Shown here piece after piece: positions 1-10,478 of a stretch of 64,000 nt of DNA; within the stretch, counting starts at the first letter, position 1; every line of letters begins with the position of its first letter. Source of the DNA: Prado023 sp963798745 (GTDB lineage Bacteria; Actinomycetota; Actinomycetes; S36-B12; CAIYMF01); assembly GCA_963798745.1 (NCBI GenBank), contig CAWCUF010000010.1:145323-209322 (forward strand). The letters are read 5' to 3'. A program made the translations under genes and the position numbers. Under the pieces are notes generated by a model that saw only the letters and a program-made list of their open reading frames with translations, had not been told where the DNA came from and made no database searches.

Positions 1-1
1 C

Positions 2-1240
2 TGCACGCGGATCTGCCCGTTCTGCCCGTACAACAAGGTCGTGCCCCGCGGCGACCAGCCGACCGCCTACTTCGCAGCGCTGGGCCGGGAGGTGGACGGC
101 TACCTGGCCGCGGGCGCTGGCGGGGCAGCCGGGTTCACCTCGCTGTACGTCGGCGGCGGCACGCCCACCCTCTTCCCGGAGTTGCTGGCACCGATCGTCG
201 CCCGCATGCCGGTGACCGGGATGCGGGCCATCGAAGTCCTGCCGACACACGGGACGCCAGCCCGGCTCGACGCATTGGCGGCCGCCGGGTTCAGCGCAGT
301 GAGCATCGGCGCCCAGTCGTTCTCCGACGACGTGCTGCACCGGCTGCGTCGCCCGCATGACGCGCGCACGGCCCGGGCGGCGGTGCAGGCCGCTGTGCAG
401 CGCTTCGAGCTGGTCGATGTCGACCTGATCGTCGACGTCGCGCTCGATGACCGGTTGGCCGCAGCGTTCCTACGTGACCTGGTGACCTGCTTCGAGTTCG
501 GCGCGGACCAGGTATCGACCTACCCGCTGATGCGCTTCGGCTATACGCCCTTCGGCCGTGCCCACCACGACCGTCGCCACGAGCACGCGGTCCTGGCCGA
601 GGCGACCCGCCTCGCGCACGCGCACGGCTACGAACGTCGCTCGGTCTGGACGTTCAACCGCCGGAGCTCGCCGACCTACACGTCGATCACACGCCGGCGC
701 TTCCTCGGGATGGGCGCCGGCTCGGCCTCCTACCTGGGCCGCGACTTCCTGGTCAACCACTTCGGCGTGCAGACCTACCTCGACTCGACGGCGGGCGGGG
801 GTCTGCCGGTGGCTCGGTGGTTGCACCTGGGTGCGCTCGGCGGACTGGCCTATGACGCGTTCTGGGCCGCCTACGCAGGGCAGGTGGACCCCGGTGCACT
901 CGTGGGCCCCGGTGGTGCGCGGTCACGGGTGGTCGACGGCGTGCTCGACGGTGCACTCGTGCTGCTGGCGGGCGCCGGCTTGGTGCGCCACGACGGCGCG
1001 TCCTACCGCCTCACCGAGCGGGGCTTCGACGCCTACCACGACCTGGAGCGCGCGGTCACCTACGCGATGATCGAGCCGCTGTGGGCGCAGCTGCTCGGTG
1101 AGCACGCCCAGGAGGGTGTGCCCGCGCACTGGGCAGCTCCAGGCGATGCCCGATCACCGGTGTTGTGGCAGTCGATCAGCGCCCTGCTCGAGCGACGTAC
1201 CGAGCCGACCAGCGCGATCAGCCCGGGGCGCTGGCGCTGA
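2..1240 (+). CDS. Radical SAM HemW/HemN-like protein, 5' end outside window
   Basis: The reading frame is already open at base 2, where it reads C-T-R-I-C-P-F-C. This is the CxxxCxxC cluster motif that binds the radical-SAM [4Fe-4S] centre, so the true start lies left of the window and the GTG at 41 is not the start. A glycine-rich GGGTPT segment about 45 residues on is the SAM-binding GGxTP-like motif, followed by an SIGAQSF strand. The last ~100 residues form a winged-helix-like HemN C-terminal region (LTERGFDAY). The family includes coproporphyrinogen III dehydrogenase, the heme chaperone HemW and heme-degrading HutW-type enzymes, acting in the cytoplasm with S-adenosylmethionine. The sequence does not tell which of these it is. 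About 412 residues are visible. It ends 37 bases before the convergent dehydrogenase gene. Confidence 0.8.
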   Translation, partial: CTRICPFCPYNKVVPRGDQPTAYFAALGREVDGYLAAGAGGAAGFTSLYVGGGTPTLFPELLAPIVARMPVTGMRAIEVLPTHGTPARLDALAAAGFSAVSIGAQSFSDDVLHRLRRPHDARTARAAVQAAVQRFELVDVDLIVDVALDDRLAAAFLRDLVTCFEFGADQVSTYPLMRFGYTPFGRAHHDRRHEHAVLAEATRLAHAHGYERRSVWTFNRRSSPTYTSITRRRFLGMGAGSASYLGRDFLVNHFGVQTYLDSTAGGGLPVARWLHLGALGGLAYDAFWAAYAGQVDPGALVGPGGARSRVVDGVLDGALVLLAGAGLVRHDGASYRLTERGFDAYHDLERAVTYAMIEPLWAQLLGEHAQEGVPAHWAAPGDARSPVLWQSISALLERRTEPTSAISPGRWR

Positions 1241-1277
1241 TCGGCCGACGGCCCGGCACACCGGTGCGGGTCGGACC

Positions 1278-2498
1278 TCAGGCGCCCGGTGTGCGCTCCT
1301 GGACGACCCAGTTCTCGCCGTAGCCGTCGCGCAGCAGGTCCAGGAACGGCTTGGCGTCGAAGGACTCCGGACCGAGCACGCCGGCCCCCGACCAGGCACC
1401 GCCGGCGAGTAGTTCCAGGGCGATCACGGGGTTCATGGCGGTCTGCCAGACGACCGCCTGGGCGCCGTACTCAGCCATGGTCCACTCGTTGTCGGCCACG
1501 TGGTAGATGTACACCTCGCGGGGCTTGCCGTCCTTGCCCGTGCCGGTGACCCACACCCCGGCGCAGGTCTTGCCGGTCATCTTGTCCCCGAGGGTCAGGG
1601 GGTCGGGCAGGCAGGCGGCCACGACGTCGCGCGGGGAGACCCGCTGCCCGCGCACGGTCACCGGCTCGGTCCGGTCCAGGCCCAGCTTGTTCAGCGTGCG
1701 CAGCACCTCGATGAACTCGTCACCGAGACCGAACTTGAACGTGACCCGCCTCGCGTCGAGCACCCGGGGCATGAGCACGACCTCCTCGTGCTCGACGTTC
1801 ACGCACTCCACCGGCCCGATCCCGTCCGGGAACTCGAACACCTCCGGCTCACTGAACGGCTCGGTGGTGAAGTGCCCACGCTCCTTCTCCCAGATCAGCG
1901 GCGGGTTCAGGCACTCCTCGATGGTCGTCCAGATCGAGAACGAGGGGGCGAACTCGTAGCCGTGCACGACGAGGTTGGACGCGTCGCGCACGCCGAGCTC
2001 GTCGATCTCGGCGAACAGCTCGTCGGCGGCGTGCCGGGCGAACACGTCGGCCAGGCCGGGCTCCACACCCATCCCGACCAGCGCGAGCTGCCCGTTGGCC
2101 ACCCACTGGTCGTGCTCAGCGAACTGCTCGTCGCCGAGCATGACACCGGGCAGCGCATAGGGCTGCTCCGCGTGCCGGTGCGACAAGCTCATCGCGGTGT
2201 CCAGGTAGTGCGTGCCCGCGGCGAAGGCGCCGTGGAAGATGGGCAGGACGTAGCGGGGGTCGACCGCGTTGAGCACGTGGGTGATCCCGTGCTCGCGGCA
2301 CAGCGCGGTCACTGCCTCGGCGCTGCTGGCATCGACCTGGGCGGCGGTGAACCGGGGGTCCCCGAGCCGGGCGACCAGCGCCGCCGCGCGCTCGGCGTCG
2401 TAGTCGGCGATGACCATGGCCTCGAAGAAGTCCCGACGCGCGGCGATCAGGGCAGCCGATGACCCGACGCCCCCGGCGCCGATGACCAGGATCCGCAT
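1278..2498 (-). CDS. Saccharopine dehydrogenase family oxidoreductase
   Basis: A 406-residue NAD(P)-dependent oxidoreductase. The N-terminus carries the Rossmann motif GAGGVGSS at residues 7-14, followed by the alternating strands and helices of saccharopine dehydrogenase NAD-binding domains and a C-terminal catalytic domain. Relatives reduce or oxidise imines of amino acids, such as saccharopine, lysine-6-dehydrogenase substrates or carboxynorspermidine. The ATG at 2498 is preceded by GAGGAGAG at a good distance. The nearby catabolic genes (aldehyde dehydrogenases, omega-aminotransferase, Lrp regulator) make an amino-acid or polyamine catabolic role plausible, but the exact substrate is inferred. 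It is transcribed away from the TMEM86-like gene, sharing a 121-bp divergent promoter region. Confidence 0.8.
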   Translation of the reverse strand: MRILVIGAGGVGSSAALIAARRDFFEAMVIADYDAERAAALVARLGDPRFTAAQVDASSAEAVTALCREHGITHVLNAVDPRYVLPIFHGAFAAGTHYLDTAMSLSHRHAEQPYALPGVMLGDEQFAEHDQWVANGQLALVGMGVEPGLADVFARHAADELFAEIDELGVRDASNLVVHGYEFAPSFSIWTTIEECLNPPLIWEKERGHFTTEPFSEPEVFEFPDGIGPVECVNVEHEEVVLMPRVLDARRVTFKFGLGDEFIEVLRTLNKLGLDRTEPVTVRGQRVSPRDVVAACLPDPLTLGDKMTGKTCAGVWVTGTGKDGKPREVYIYHVADNEWTMAEYGAQAVVWQTAMNPVIALELLAGGAWSGAGVLGPESFDAKPFLDLLRDGYGENWVVQERTPGA

Positions 2499-2607
2499 GT
2501 TCTCTCCTCGTGGTTGCGCCGTGCACGCGATCTACGCGGTGCCTCGGTTCAGCGCGAGACTATCGAGGCGGGCGGCGTCCATGCCCCGTGACCGCGCCCG
2601 CCCGCAG

Positions 2608-2613
2608 TACCGT
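2608..2613 (+). promoter_or_regulatory. -10 element TACCGT, leaderless layout
   Basis: TACCGT ends 6 bases before the ATG at 2620, so transcription would begin at or next to the start codon. Confidence 0.5.
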
Positions 2614-2619
2614 GCGGGT

Positions 2620-3312
2620 ATGGCAGCCCCCGAGGACCTGAGCACCCACCTGCGCCGGGATCACCGCCCCGGCCAGCGTTCGGCGTGGATACTGATCGCG
2701 GTGCTCTGGGCCGGCTACCTGGCCATGGATGTGATCGGTCTGGACGGCTGGGTGCACACGCTCACCAAGGGCCTGCTGATGCCGGCGCTGCTGCTGTGGG
2801 TGCTGGTCGCGCTGGGCGCCTCGGCGCCCCGGTTGCTCGTGGCGGGCCTGGTCCTGGCCACCGTGGGCGACGTCGGCCTGGAGTTCGAGGCCACGTTCCT
2901 GATCGGAATGGCTGGGTTCTTCGCGATGCAGGTCTGCTACGTGCTGGGGTTCCTGGGCATGGGCGCCTGGCCCCGGGTGCGCGCCCGGCCGATGATCGTG
3001 GTGGGGTACCTGCTGTTCTGGGTCGGCGCGAACCTGGTGCTCGGCTCCCGACTCGGTGACCTGCAGGTGCCGATCGCGGTCTACAGCCTCGCCCTGTGCG
3101 TGATGGCCGTCGTGGCCGCCGGCGTGGACCTGCGGATCGGCGTGGGTGGTCTGTTGTTCCTGATCTCCGACATGCTGATCGGCCTGGACCTCGCCGACCT
3201 CGGCTTCCCCGGCCGTGGCCTGGTCGTGATGCTCACCTACCTCGGCGCGCAGTACTTGATCGTCACCGGCTGGGCACGGCGGGTCGACCCCGACGTACGC
3301 CTGCCCGCCTGA
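2620..3312 (+). CDS. TMEM86/YhhN-family integral membrane protein
   Basis: A 230-residue protein with about seven or eight hydrophobic segments and few charged loops, the pattern of the TMEM86/YhhN family. Eukaryotic members are lysoplasmalogenases. Bacterial functions are largely uncharacterised, so enzymatic activity here is only a possibility. The conserved acidic residues of the family sit in segments reading VGDVGLEFE and ISDMLIGLD. The frame is open further upstream, but the ATG at 2620 is chosen because a TACCGT element lies 6 bases before it and because the hydrophobic core begins soon after. It ends four bases before the remnant of a GNAT gene on the opposite strand. Confidence 0.75.
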   Translation: MAAPEDLSTHLRRDHRPGQRSAWILIAVLWAGYLAMDVIGLDGWVHTLTKGLLMPALLLWVLVALGASAPRLLVAGLVLATVGDVGLEFEATFLIGMAGFFAMQVCYVLGFLGMGAWPRVRARPMIVVGYLLFWVGANLVLGSRLGDLQVPIAVYSLALCVMAVVAAGVDLRIGVGGLLFLISDMLIGLDLADLGFPGRGLVVMLTYLGAQYLIVTGWARRVDPDVRLPA

Positions 3313-3316
3313 GCGC

Positions 3317-3627
3317 CTACGGCTCGAGCCGCCAGATCTGCTCGCCGTCATCGTCGAACTGGCCGCTGGGCGCTGGTCCGAGGGCGCTGGCCACGGCTTC
3401 GGAGGGTGCGTGCCCGGGGGCGATGTGGGCGGTGACTGTGCTCAGGCCCTGCGCAACGAGCCAGTCGAGCACCGCGCGAGCAGACTCCCGCGCACAGCCG
3501 TGGCGCTGATGTGCCATTCCGACGACCCAGGCAGGGCGGGGTCGGACAGCACGGCGAGCATCCCGGCGGCGTCGCTGACCTCAAGCGGCGTCAGCAGGAG
3601 CCGCGCCGTGCTCAGCACGACAGGCAC
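3317..3627 (-). pseudogene. GNAT (RimJ/RimL-type) acetyltransferase remnant with internal deletion
   Basis: Two fragments of one N-acetyltransferase lie in different frames. The 5' part (GTG at 3627, with CAGGAG seven bases upstream) reads STARLLLTPLEVSDAAGM and then LAVLSDPALPG, a typical GNAT N-terminus. At about 3525 homology jumps to another frame, reading WVVGMAHQRHGCARESARAV, the acetyl-CoA-binding Q/R-x-x-G-x-G/A region, and runs to a normal C-terminus (DGEQIWRLEP). Roughly 50-60 middle residues are missing and the two parts differ by a frameshift. Total span is about 104 codons against 165-180 for the family. A non-functional deletion product is the simplest reading. Confidence 0.75.
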
Positions 3628-3947
3628 CGACTCCTGGCCATCGCTGACCTGCGACACCCTGCCACGTGCCCACCGGCCGCCTCCGCGAGTCGGCATCCGT
3701 GCCGCGAGGCAGGTCCCAGCTGATCGGGGTAAGTTGACACCGGGCCAGGCAGGCCACGGACGCCGCGGACCGCGATCGAGCGTCGCATCACGCCCCTGCT
3801 GAGATGCCGAGGGACTCGACATCGTCGTGACTCGACCCCCGCGGCGGGTCCTGGCCGCAGCTCGCTTGGCTGCGTCTCGCGCAGGGTCGCCGATCGGGGG
3901 TCCGCGGGGGCTACCCTGCGCGCAGGTCCCCACCGCAGGAGGCAGCC
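3628..3947. other. 320-bp intergenic region upstream of the secreted protein
   Basis: No supported coding sequence. The right end holds a plausible -10 element (TACCCT, 3912-3917) about 30 bases before the ATG at 3948 and a ribosome-binding site CAGGAGG. Nothing else recognised. Confidence 0.5.
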
Positions 3948-4979
3948 ATGCGACGAACGTTCCACTTGGGCGTGGCCCTGGCCACCACGGTCGCGCTGGC
4001 GACCGGTCCTGCGGCGGCTGCCGGTCTGCTGACCTCGCCGGGACCGCGGTGCGCGAGGGCAGCAGTTGTCCACAGCGCAGCATCTTCGGGCAGCGCCGCG
4101 TCGTCGCTGGCTGCGTCCCAGGGCTTGCCGCTTGCGCTGGCGTTGCATCCCACCGCCACCGCTGCTGCGGCCTTCGGGGCGGCCAGCCTTCCGGGTGGAG
4201 GCACCCGGATCTTCGACGGCAAGGTCTACGTGGCCCTGTACGGGCACCCCGGCACCCGGGCGCTGGGCGTGCTCGGCGAACAGGGCACCGCCGCCACGAT
4301 CCGACGTGCCAAGAAGGTGGCTGCCTCCTACCGCCCGCACACCAAGCGCACCGTGGTTGCGTCCCTGGAGATCATCGCCACGATCGCCTCGGCGTCCGCC
4401 GGCCGGGACGGCGACTACTCCGCGGAGTCCTCGGTCAAGAAGCTCAAGCCCTTGGTGAAGGCGGCCGGGCGCAGCGGGGTCTACGTGGTGCTGGACCTGC
4501 AACCGGGGCGCACCGACTTCCTGACCCAGGCCAAGCGCTATCGCTCCCTGCTGAAGTACCCGCACGTCGGACTGGCCCTCGATCCGGAGTGGCGGCTCAA
4601 GCCCGGCCAGCGGCACCTGCGCCAGATCGGGTCGGTGGACGCCCGCGAGATCAACCGGGTCGGCGACTGGTTGGCCGACCTCACCCGCGAGGCCGGCCTG
4701 CCGCAGAAGATGCTGCTCCTGCACCAGTTCCGCACCGCCATGATCCGCAATCGCTCGAGCCTGAACACCTCGCACCCCGAGATCGCGATGGTCATCCAGA
4801 TGGACGGACTGGGCAGCCAGCCCGCCAAGCAGAGCACCTGGCGCGCCCTGCGGGCCGGCGCCCCGAAGGCGATCAAGTTCGGCTGGAAGAACTTCATCGA
4901 CGAGGACCGCCCGATGCTCAGCCCAAGGTCGACCATGCGCAGCGTCAAGCCGCAGCCCCGCTGGGTGTCCTACCAGTAG
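3948..4979 (+). CDS. Secreted protein of unknown function, possible TIM-barrel domain
   Basis: A 343-residue exported protein. It starts with an Arg-Arg n-region, a hydrophobic stretch (VALATTVALAT) and an AAAAG cleavage-like site, so a Sec or Tat signal peptide of about 26 residues is visible. An Ala/Ser-rich linker runs to about residue 80. The remaining 260 residues have regular beta/alpha segments (KVYVALYGHPGTRALGVLG, GVYVVLDLQPG, HVGLALDPEW) ending in strands with acidic residues. This resembles actinobacterial secreted proteins that fold like glycoside hydrolases or cell-wall enzymes, but I do not recognise a characterised family or catalytic pair with confidence. AGGAGG lies six bases before the ATG, and a TACCCT element gives a leader of about 25 bases. 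Confidence 0.75.
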   Translation: MRRTFHLGVALATTVALATGPAAAAGLLTSPGPRCARAAVVHSAASSGSAASSLAASQGLPLALALHPTATAAAAFGAASLPGGGTRIFDGKVYVALYGHPGTRALGVLGEQGTAATIRRAKKVAASYRPHTKRTVVASLEIIATIASASAGRDGDYSAESSVKKLKPLVKAAGRSGVYVVLDLQPGRTDFLTQAKRYRSLLKYPHVGLALDPEWRLKPGQRHLRQIGSVDAREINRVGDWLADLTREAGLPQKMLLLHQFRTAMIRNRSSLNTSHPEIAMVIQMDGLGSQPAKQSTWRALRAGAPKAIKFGWKNFIDEDRPMLSPRSTMRSVKPQPRWVSYQ

Positions 4980-5007
4980 CCGCCCGCGCTGCGCTGGCGT
5001 CCGCTCA

Positions 5008-5057
5008 ACAATCTGGGATCGAGCTGCCCTTTGTGAGGCAACTCGATCCCAGATTGT
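5008..5057. terminator. Bidirectional hairpin terminator
   Basis: A perfect 16-bp inverted repeat (left arm 5008-5023 ending GGGATCGAG; right arm 5042-5057), extended by four more pairs after one mismatch, with an 8-base loop. It lies between two convergent genes. There is no T-tract. Confidence 0.7.
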
Positions 5058-5081
5058 CACCGGGCGAGGGGCGGGGGGCGC

Positions 5082-6647
<1,566 letters not shown>

Positions 6648-6763
6648 GGGGGCCTCTCAATCGGGTCGGGCGAAGGTGCCGGGTCAGGTTCGGGTGGAGC
6701 GCATCACGATCCGTGGGGGTGGCGCGACATCGACGTCGGCCACCCTGCACGGATCGTGGCCGA

Positions 6764-8185
6764 TCATGAGTCGAAGCCCAGGCCGAGCTTGTCGAGCGTG
6801 CGCAACCACAGGTTGCGCCGCCCCCCGCAGTTGTCGGCCCGGTCCAGGGACCACCGGGTCAGCGCGACCGCGGGGCTGCGCACGGGCTCGGGGGGGAACG
6901 GGATCGGCTTGGTGCGCACCATCTCCAGGGCGGTGCGCTCGGTCTGACGGCCAGCCAGCAGGTCGAGCATCACCTGGGCGCCGAACCGGGTCGCACCGAC
7001 CCCCAGCCCGGTGTACCCGACGCTGTAGGCCACCCGACCGTCCAGTGCGGTGCCCCAGAACGCGCTGAACCGCGAGCAGGTGTCGATCGCCCCGCCCCAG
7101 CCGTGCGAGAACGCAAGACCCTGCAACTGTGGGAACGTCTCGAAGAAGTTCTCGGCCAGCACCGCATAGGTCCGGTCGTCGCGGTTGAGCGCCGGGTTCA
7201 TCCGACTGCCGTAGTGGTAGATCGCCTCGAACCCACCCCACAGCAGCCGGCCGTCGGCGGTCGGGCGCGAGTAGTGGAACTGGTTGTTCGCATCCCCCAC
7301 ACCGCCGCGGAAGTCCCAGCCGACGCTGGCCCACTGCGCGTCGCTCAGTGGTTCGGTGACCAGGGCGTAGTCATAGACCGGGATGAGGAACGGCCGCACG
7401 CGGCGCAGCAGGTTCGGGTGGGCGCTGGTCCCCAGGGCGACCTGGCGCGCGCGGACCTGCCCGTGCTCGGTACGCACCAGAACGCCCGCGTCCGCCTTGG
7501 CCAGGCCGGTGACGACCGAGTGCTCGTGGATGCGCCCACCGAGCTCACCCACCACGCGCGCCAACTCCCAGGTGAGCTTGGCCGGGTCGACCAGGGCAAC
7601 GCCGTCGCGGTCGAGCACGGCACCGCGGTAGAGCGGGGAGTCCACCATCGCCCGGGTGGCGGTGGCGTCGAGGAACTCCAGGCGCTCGCCGTAGGGCGCC
7701 GCCAGCTCGGGGAGCTCCGCGAGTTCGGCGACCTGGTACTCCTCGCTGGCCACGTCCAGCTCGCCGGTGCGCGCGTAGTCGACGTCCATCGAGTGGCTCT
7801 CGATCGTCTCGGCGATCGCGTCGAGATTGGCGTGGCCCGCCCTGGTGAGCTCGGCGAGCTCGTCGGGCCAGCGGGTCAGGCCGTTGCCGAAGCCGTGCGT
7901 GATCGAGGCGGCCATGAACCCGCCGTTGCGACCCGAGGCGCCCTCCCCGAGGCGGTCGCCCTCCAGGACCACGACGTCCAGCCCCGGATCGGCCGCCAGG
8001 GCCAGCAGGGCGGTCCACAGCCCGGTGAACCCGCCGCCCACGATCGCCAGGTCGGCGCTGGTCGGGCCGACCAGGGTCGGTTGCGCCTCGGGGCGCAGCG
8101 GGCGGTCGAGCCAGTACGGTGCGTGGGTCAGGTCGGCCAGGGCTGCTCGGGAGGAGTCACGGACGCGCGATCGTGAGTACGGCAC
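6764..8185 (-). CDS. FAD-dependent amine/amino-acid oxidoreductase (DAO family, PuuB-like)
   Basis: A 473-residue flavoprotein. After a ~45-residue lead it shows the dinucleotide motif GGGFTG followed by the ELEGD-like ribose-binding acidic residue (VVLEGDRLGEGASGRNGG), the signature of D-amino-acid oxidase superfamily members such as gamma-glutamylputrescine oxidase and glycine/sarcosine oxidases. A C-terminal GYTGLGVGATRFGAQ segment closes the FAD site. It most probably oxidises a primary or secondary amine with release of an aldehyde, which suits the adjacent aldehyde dehydrogenases. The GTG at 8185 has GAGGT upstream. Substrate is inferred from neighbours. A short gap separates it from mmsA on the same strand. 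Confidence 0.8.
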   Translation of the reverse strand: MPYSRSRVRDSSRAALADLTHAPYWLDRPLRPEAQPTLVGPTSADLAIVGGGFTGLWTALLALAADPGLDVVVLEGDRLGEGASGRNGGFMAASITHGFGNGLTRWPDELAELTRAGHANLDAIAETIESHSMDVDYARTGELDVASEEYQVAELAELPELAAPYGERLEFLDATATRAMVDSPLYRGAVLDRDGVALVDPAKLTWELARVVGELGGRIHEHSVVTGLAKADAGVLVRTEHGQVRARQVALGTSAHPNLLRRVRPFLIPVYDYALVTEPLSDAQWASVGWDFRGGVGDANNQFHYSRPTADGRLLWGGFEAIYHYGSRMNPALNRDDRTYAVLAENFFETFPQLQGLAFSHGWGGAIDTCSRFSAFWGTALDGRVAYSVGYTGLGVGATRFGAQVMLDLLAGRQTERTALEMVRTKPIPFPPEPVRSPAVALTRWSLDRADNCGGRRNLWLRTLDKLGLGFDS

Positions 8186-8406
8186 CGGTATCGCACCTCT
8201 GGTGAGCCGCCCCGGGTCCTCCGGATGCTACGGCCGCGCGGTCGGTGGACAGGTCCCACGCGGTGAACCGCAGCGCGGCCAGTGTAGCGACCGGCCGGGA
8301 GCCCTGCCGGTCCTGCGGCACCTGCAGGCGCACGGGTCGAGGCGACCCACCAGGTGTCGGCCGGCGGCATGGACCTCGCAGGCCCAACCCGGGGCGCCTC
8401 ATCGAC

Positions 8407-8412
8407 TAGATT
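8407..8412 (+). promoter_or_regulatory. Possible -10 element TAGATT of the kinase gene
   Basis: TAGATT about 52 bases upstream of the ATG at 8465; would give a leader of about 45 bases containing the GGGAGGT ribosome-binding site. Confidence 0.35.
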
Positions 8413-8464
8413 GAGTTCGTCCACGATCCGCGCCGTGTCCGCACGTGCGCGCCGGGAGGTACCC

Positions 8465-10075
8465 ATGACCGAACGAGTGCTGGGCTCCCCGCTGTCCATG
8501 CACGACCCGCACCAGGTGGGCCCATGGGCGCTGCACAGCCGGCTCGGCGCCGGTGGCATGGGCGTGGTGTTCCAGGCCACCTCCCCGGAGCACGGGACCG
8601 CAGCGCTCAAGGTGATCCGCCCCGGGCTGCTCGACGCGCCCGCGACGCGCGACCGGTTCCGCCGCGAGGTCGCGATCCTCAAGTCGGTCCGCGACGAGCA
8701 CATCTGCCAGTACCTGGCCGCCGACATCGAGTCCGAACCGGCCTGGCTGGCCCTGGAGTACGTCGCCGGACCGACCCTGCGCGAGGAGGTCACCGATCGT
8801 GGGCCGCTGAGCGAGGACCGCTGGTGGGATCTGGCGCGCGGCATGGCCCAGGCGCTGGCCATCCTCGACGTGCACCGGATCACCCACCGCGACCTCAAGC
8901 CCGGCAACGTCATCCTGCACGATCGGGGCGCGGTGCTGATCGACTTCGGGATCGCCCATCCGGAGGACGCGACCTCGCTGACCGCCACCGGGCTGGTCAC
9001 CGGCAGCCCCGCGTGGCTGTCTCCCGAGCAGGCCACGCTGGAGCCGGTCGGCCCGGCCAGCGACATCTTCGCGCTCGGCTCGATGCTGGCCTACGCTGCG
9101 ACCGGGCGACCCCCGTTCGGCGAGGGGGCCTCGGTGGCCGTTCTGATGAGCATCGCGACCCGGGAGCCCGACCTCGTCGGGGTGGACCCCAACCGGGCCG
9201 CGCTCCTGCTGCGGATGCTCTCCAAGGACCCGGTACGTCGCCCCACGGCGCGCCAGGTGCTCGACCGGCTTCGTGGGCACGGCACCTCGCCGCAGGCCGT
9301 CCTGTTGGATGCCGCTCCGGCCAGCGCCCCGGGCCTGCCCCCGACCAGCCCGACTGTGGTCGCGCCGGCCCCGACTGCGGTGCCGGATGCCGACCCGGCC
9401 GGTGCGCCGACGGTCGTCACACCAGTCCCGCCGATGACGGCCAACGCGCAGACCGGCACCCAGGCCGAACCGGGCCTGCCGGGGATCGTGCTCCCGGCGA
9501 ACTCCGATGCCACGCGCGTGGCCCCACCGGCGCGGACCAGCCCCGCTCCCCCGCCGGTCCGCCCGCGCACCGCACCTCGACGGTCCGCCCCCACCGCAGC
9601 CCCGCGCAGTCGCTCAGGGCGCGGCTGGCTGGGGCTGGTCGTGCTCGGCATCGCGATCCTGCTGGGCGGCTGGCTGTTGCTGAACAACCTGGGCGGCGGC
9701 GATGCCAGCAGTCCGGGCGCCGAGACCGGCGGCGCAGCGACCGGCGAGGCGAGCAACCCCAACCAGGCGGAGTCCGCCGGCGACGCGCCAGCAGCGCCGT
9801 CCTCGGACCAGCTGAGTTCCGGGGACTGGCTGTTGAGTCCCTACCGGCTCGAGAACGACGCCAACGGCCTGACGGTCACCGGCACGCTGCTCAACCGCGG
9901 AACCGACACAGCTTCGACCGACCTGACGCTCTGGGTCTACCTCGGCTCCGAGTCGCTCGGCTCGGTGAGCACCACGGTCAGCGACGTGCCCGCCGGAGGC
10001 ACCGAGCAGGTGACCATGACCGGGGACGCGGTCTGGAAGCCCGGCACGAAGGTCGTGCTGCTCGAGGCCTCCTGA
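8465..10075 (+). CDS. Receptor-type serine/threonine protein kinase
   Basis: A 536-residue Hanks-type kinase. The glycine-rich loop GAGGMG is at residues 28-33, the ATP-binding Lys (ALKVI) near 49, the catalytic loop HRDLKPGN with Asp143, and DFG with Asp160. An activation segment (TGLVTGSPAWLSPEQA) contains likely autophosphorylation threonines. After a Pro/Ala-rich juxtamembrane linker (about 285-385) comes one transmembrane helix (388-409) and an outward-facing C-terminal domain of about 90 residues with beta strands (LTVTGTLLNRGTDTAS), resembling FxLYD-type or immunoglobulin-like sensor folds. PASTA repeats are absent. The ATG at 8465 follows GGGAGGT. It stands alone between catabolic genes on the other strand, so its substrates are unknown. 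GarA, a classical substrate of such kinases, is encoded 17 kb away. Confidence 0.9.
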   Translation: MTERVLGSPLSMHDPHQVGPWALHSRLGAGGMGVVFQATSPEHGTAALKVIRPGLLDAPATRDRFRREVAILKSVRDEHICQYLAADIESEPAWLALEYVAGPTLREEVTDRGPLSEDRWWDLARGMAQALAILDVHRITHRDLKPGNVILHDRGAVLIDFGIAHPEDATSLTATGLVTGSPAWLSPEQATLEPVGPASDIFALGSMLAYAATGRPPFGEGASVAVLMSIATREPDLVGVDPNRAALLLRMLSKDPVRRPTARQVLDRLRGHGTSPQAVLLDAAPASAPGLPPTSPTVVAPAPTAVPDADPAGAPTVVTPVPPMTANAQTGTQAEPGLPGIVLPANSDATRVAPPARTSPAPPPVRPRTAPRRSAPTAAPRSRSGRGWLGLVVLGIAILLGGWLLLNNLGGGDASSPGAETGGAATGEASNPNQAESAGDAPAAPSSDQLSSGDWLLSPYRLENDANGLTVTGTLLNRGTDTASTDLTLWVYLGSESLGSVSTTVSDVPAGGTEQVTMTGDAVWKPGTKVVLLEAS

Positions 10076-10099
10076 GTCCGGCGCCGGGCGGACGTCGGC

Positions 10100-10446
10100 T
10101 CAGTTGCCGATCAGGGTCTGGAACGCCTGGGTGTAGGTGACCTGCTGGGCGGGGTCGAGGAACTTGAACTCACTCACCCGGGCCAGGTCGGCCTCGGTGG
10201 GGAAGATGAACGGGTTGTCGACCAGCTCAGGATCGATCCTGGCCATCGCTCTGCTTGCTGTCGGCCGACTGGTCGGGCTGGGTCCGGCCGGGACCTCCTG
10301 GGCCCCGCTGTCGCTGGCGGTGCTGCGCGGCGTCCGGGTGCCGCAGGCCGCTGCCATCATGACCGCACTGCCGATGCCGGCTGCCTGCATCACGCCCGCC
10401 TGCGCGGCAGGGCAGAGCCGAGCCGCCCAGAGGTCGAGCCGCTCAT
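10100..10446 (-). pseudogene. Remnant of a spermidine/putrescine-binding protein (PotD-like)
   Basis: A start with a good ribosome-binding site (GAGGAAGG before ATG 10446) reads MSGSTSGRLGSALPRRRA. After a frame change the signal-peptide-like continuation reads VMQAAGIGSAVMMAAACGT, a Tat/lipoprotein N-terminus with the lipobox cysteine. After a short low-complexity joint, the frame ends in IDPELVDNPFIFPTEADL and LDPAQQVTYTQAFQTLIGN, which matches the C-terminus of actinobacterial PotD proteins. Around 280-300 residues of the ~380-residue protein are missing and the N-terminal part is also frameshifted. It sits directly downstream of the aminobutyraldehyde dehydrogenase gene, where polyamine transporter genes are commonly found. 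No potA, potB or potC follows. Confidence 0.7.
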
Positions 10447-10478
10447 GGGATCCTGCCTTCCTCTCGGGTCGGTTCGGG

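Noticed and set aside
41..43. GTG at 41 as start of the first gene
   Set aside because: The radical-SAM CxxxCxxC motif lies upstream of it in the same frame, so the gene begins outside the window.
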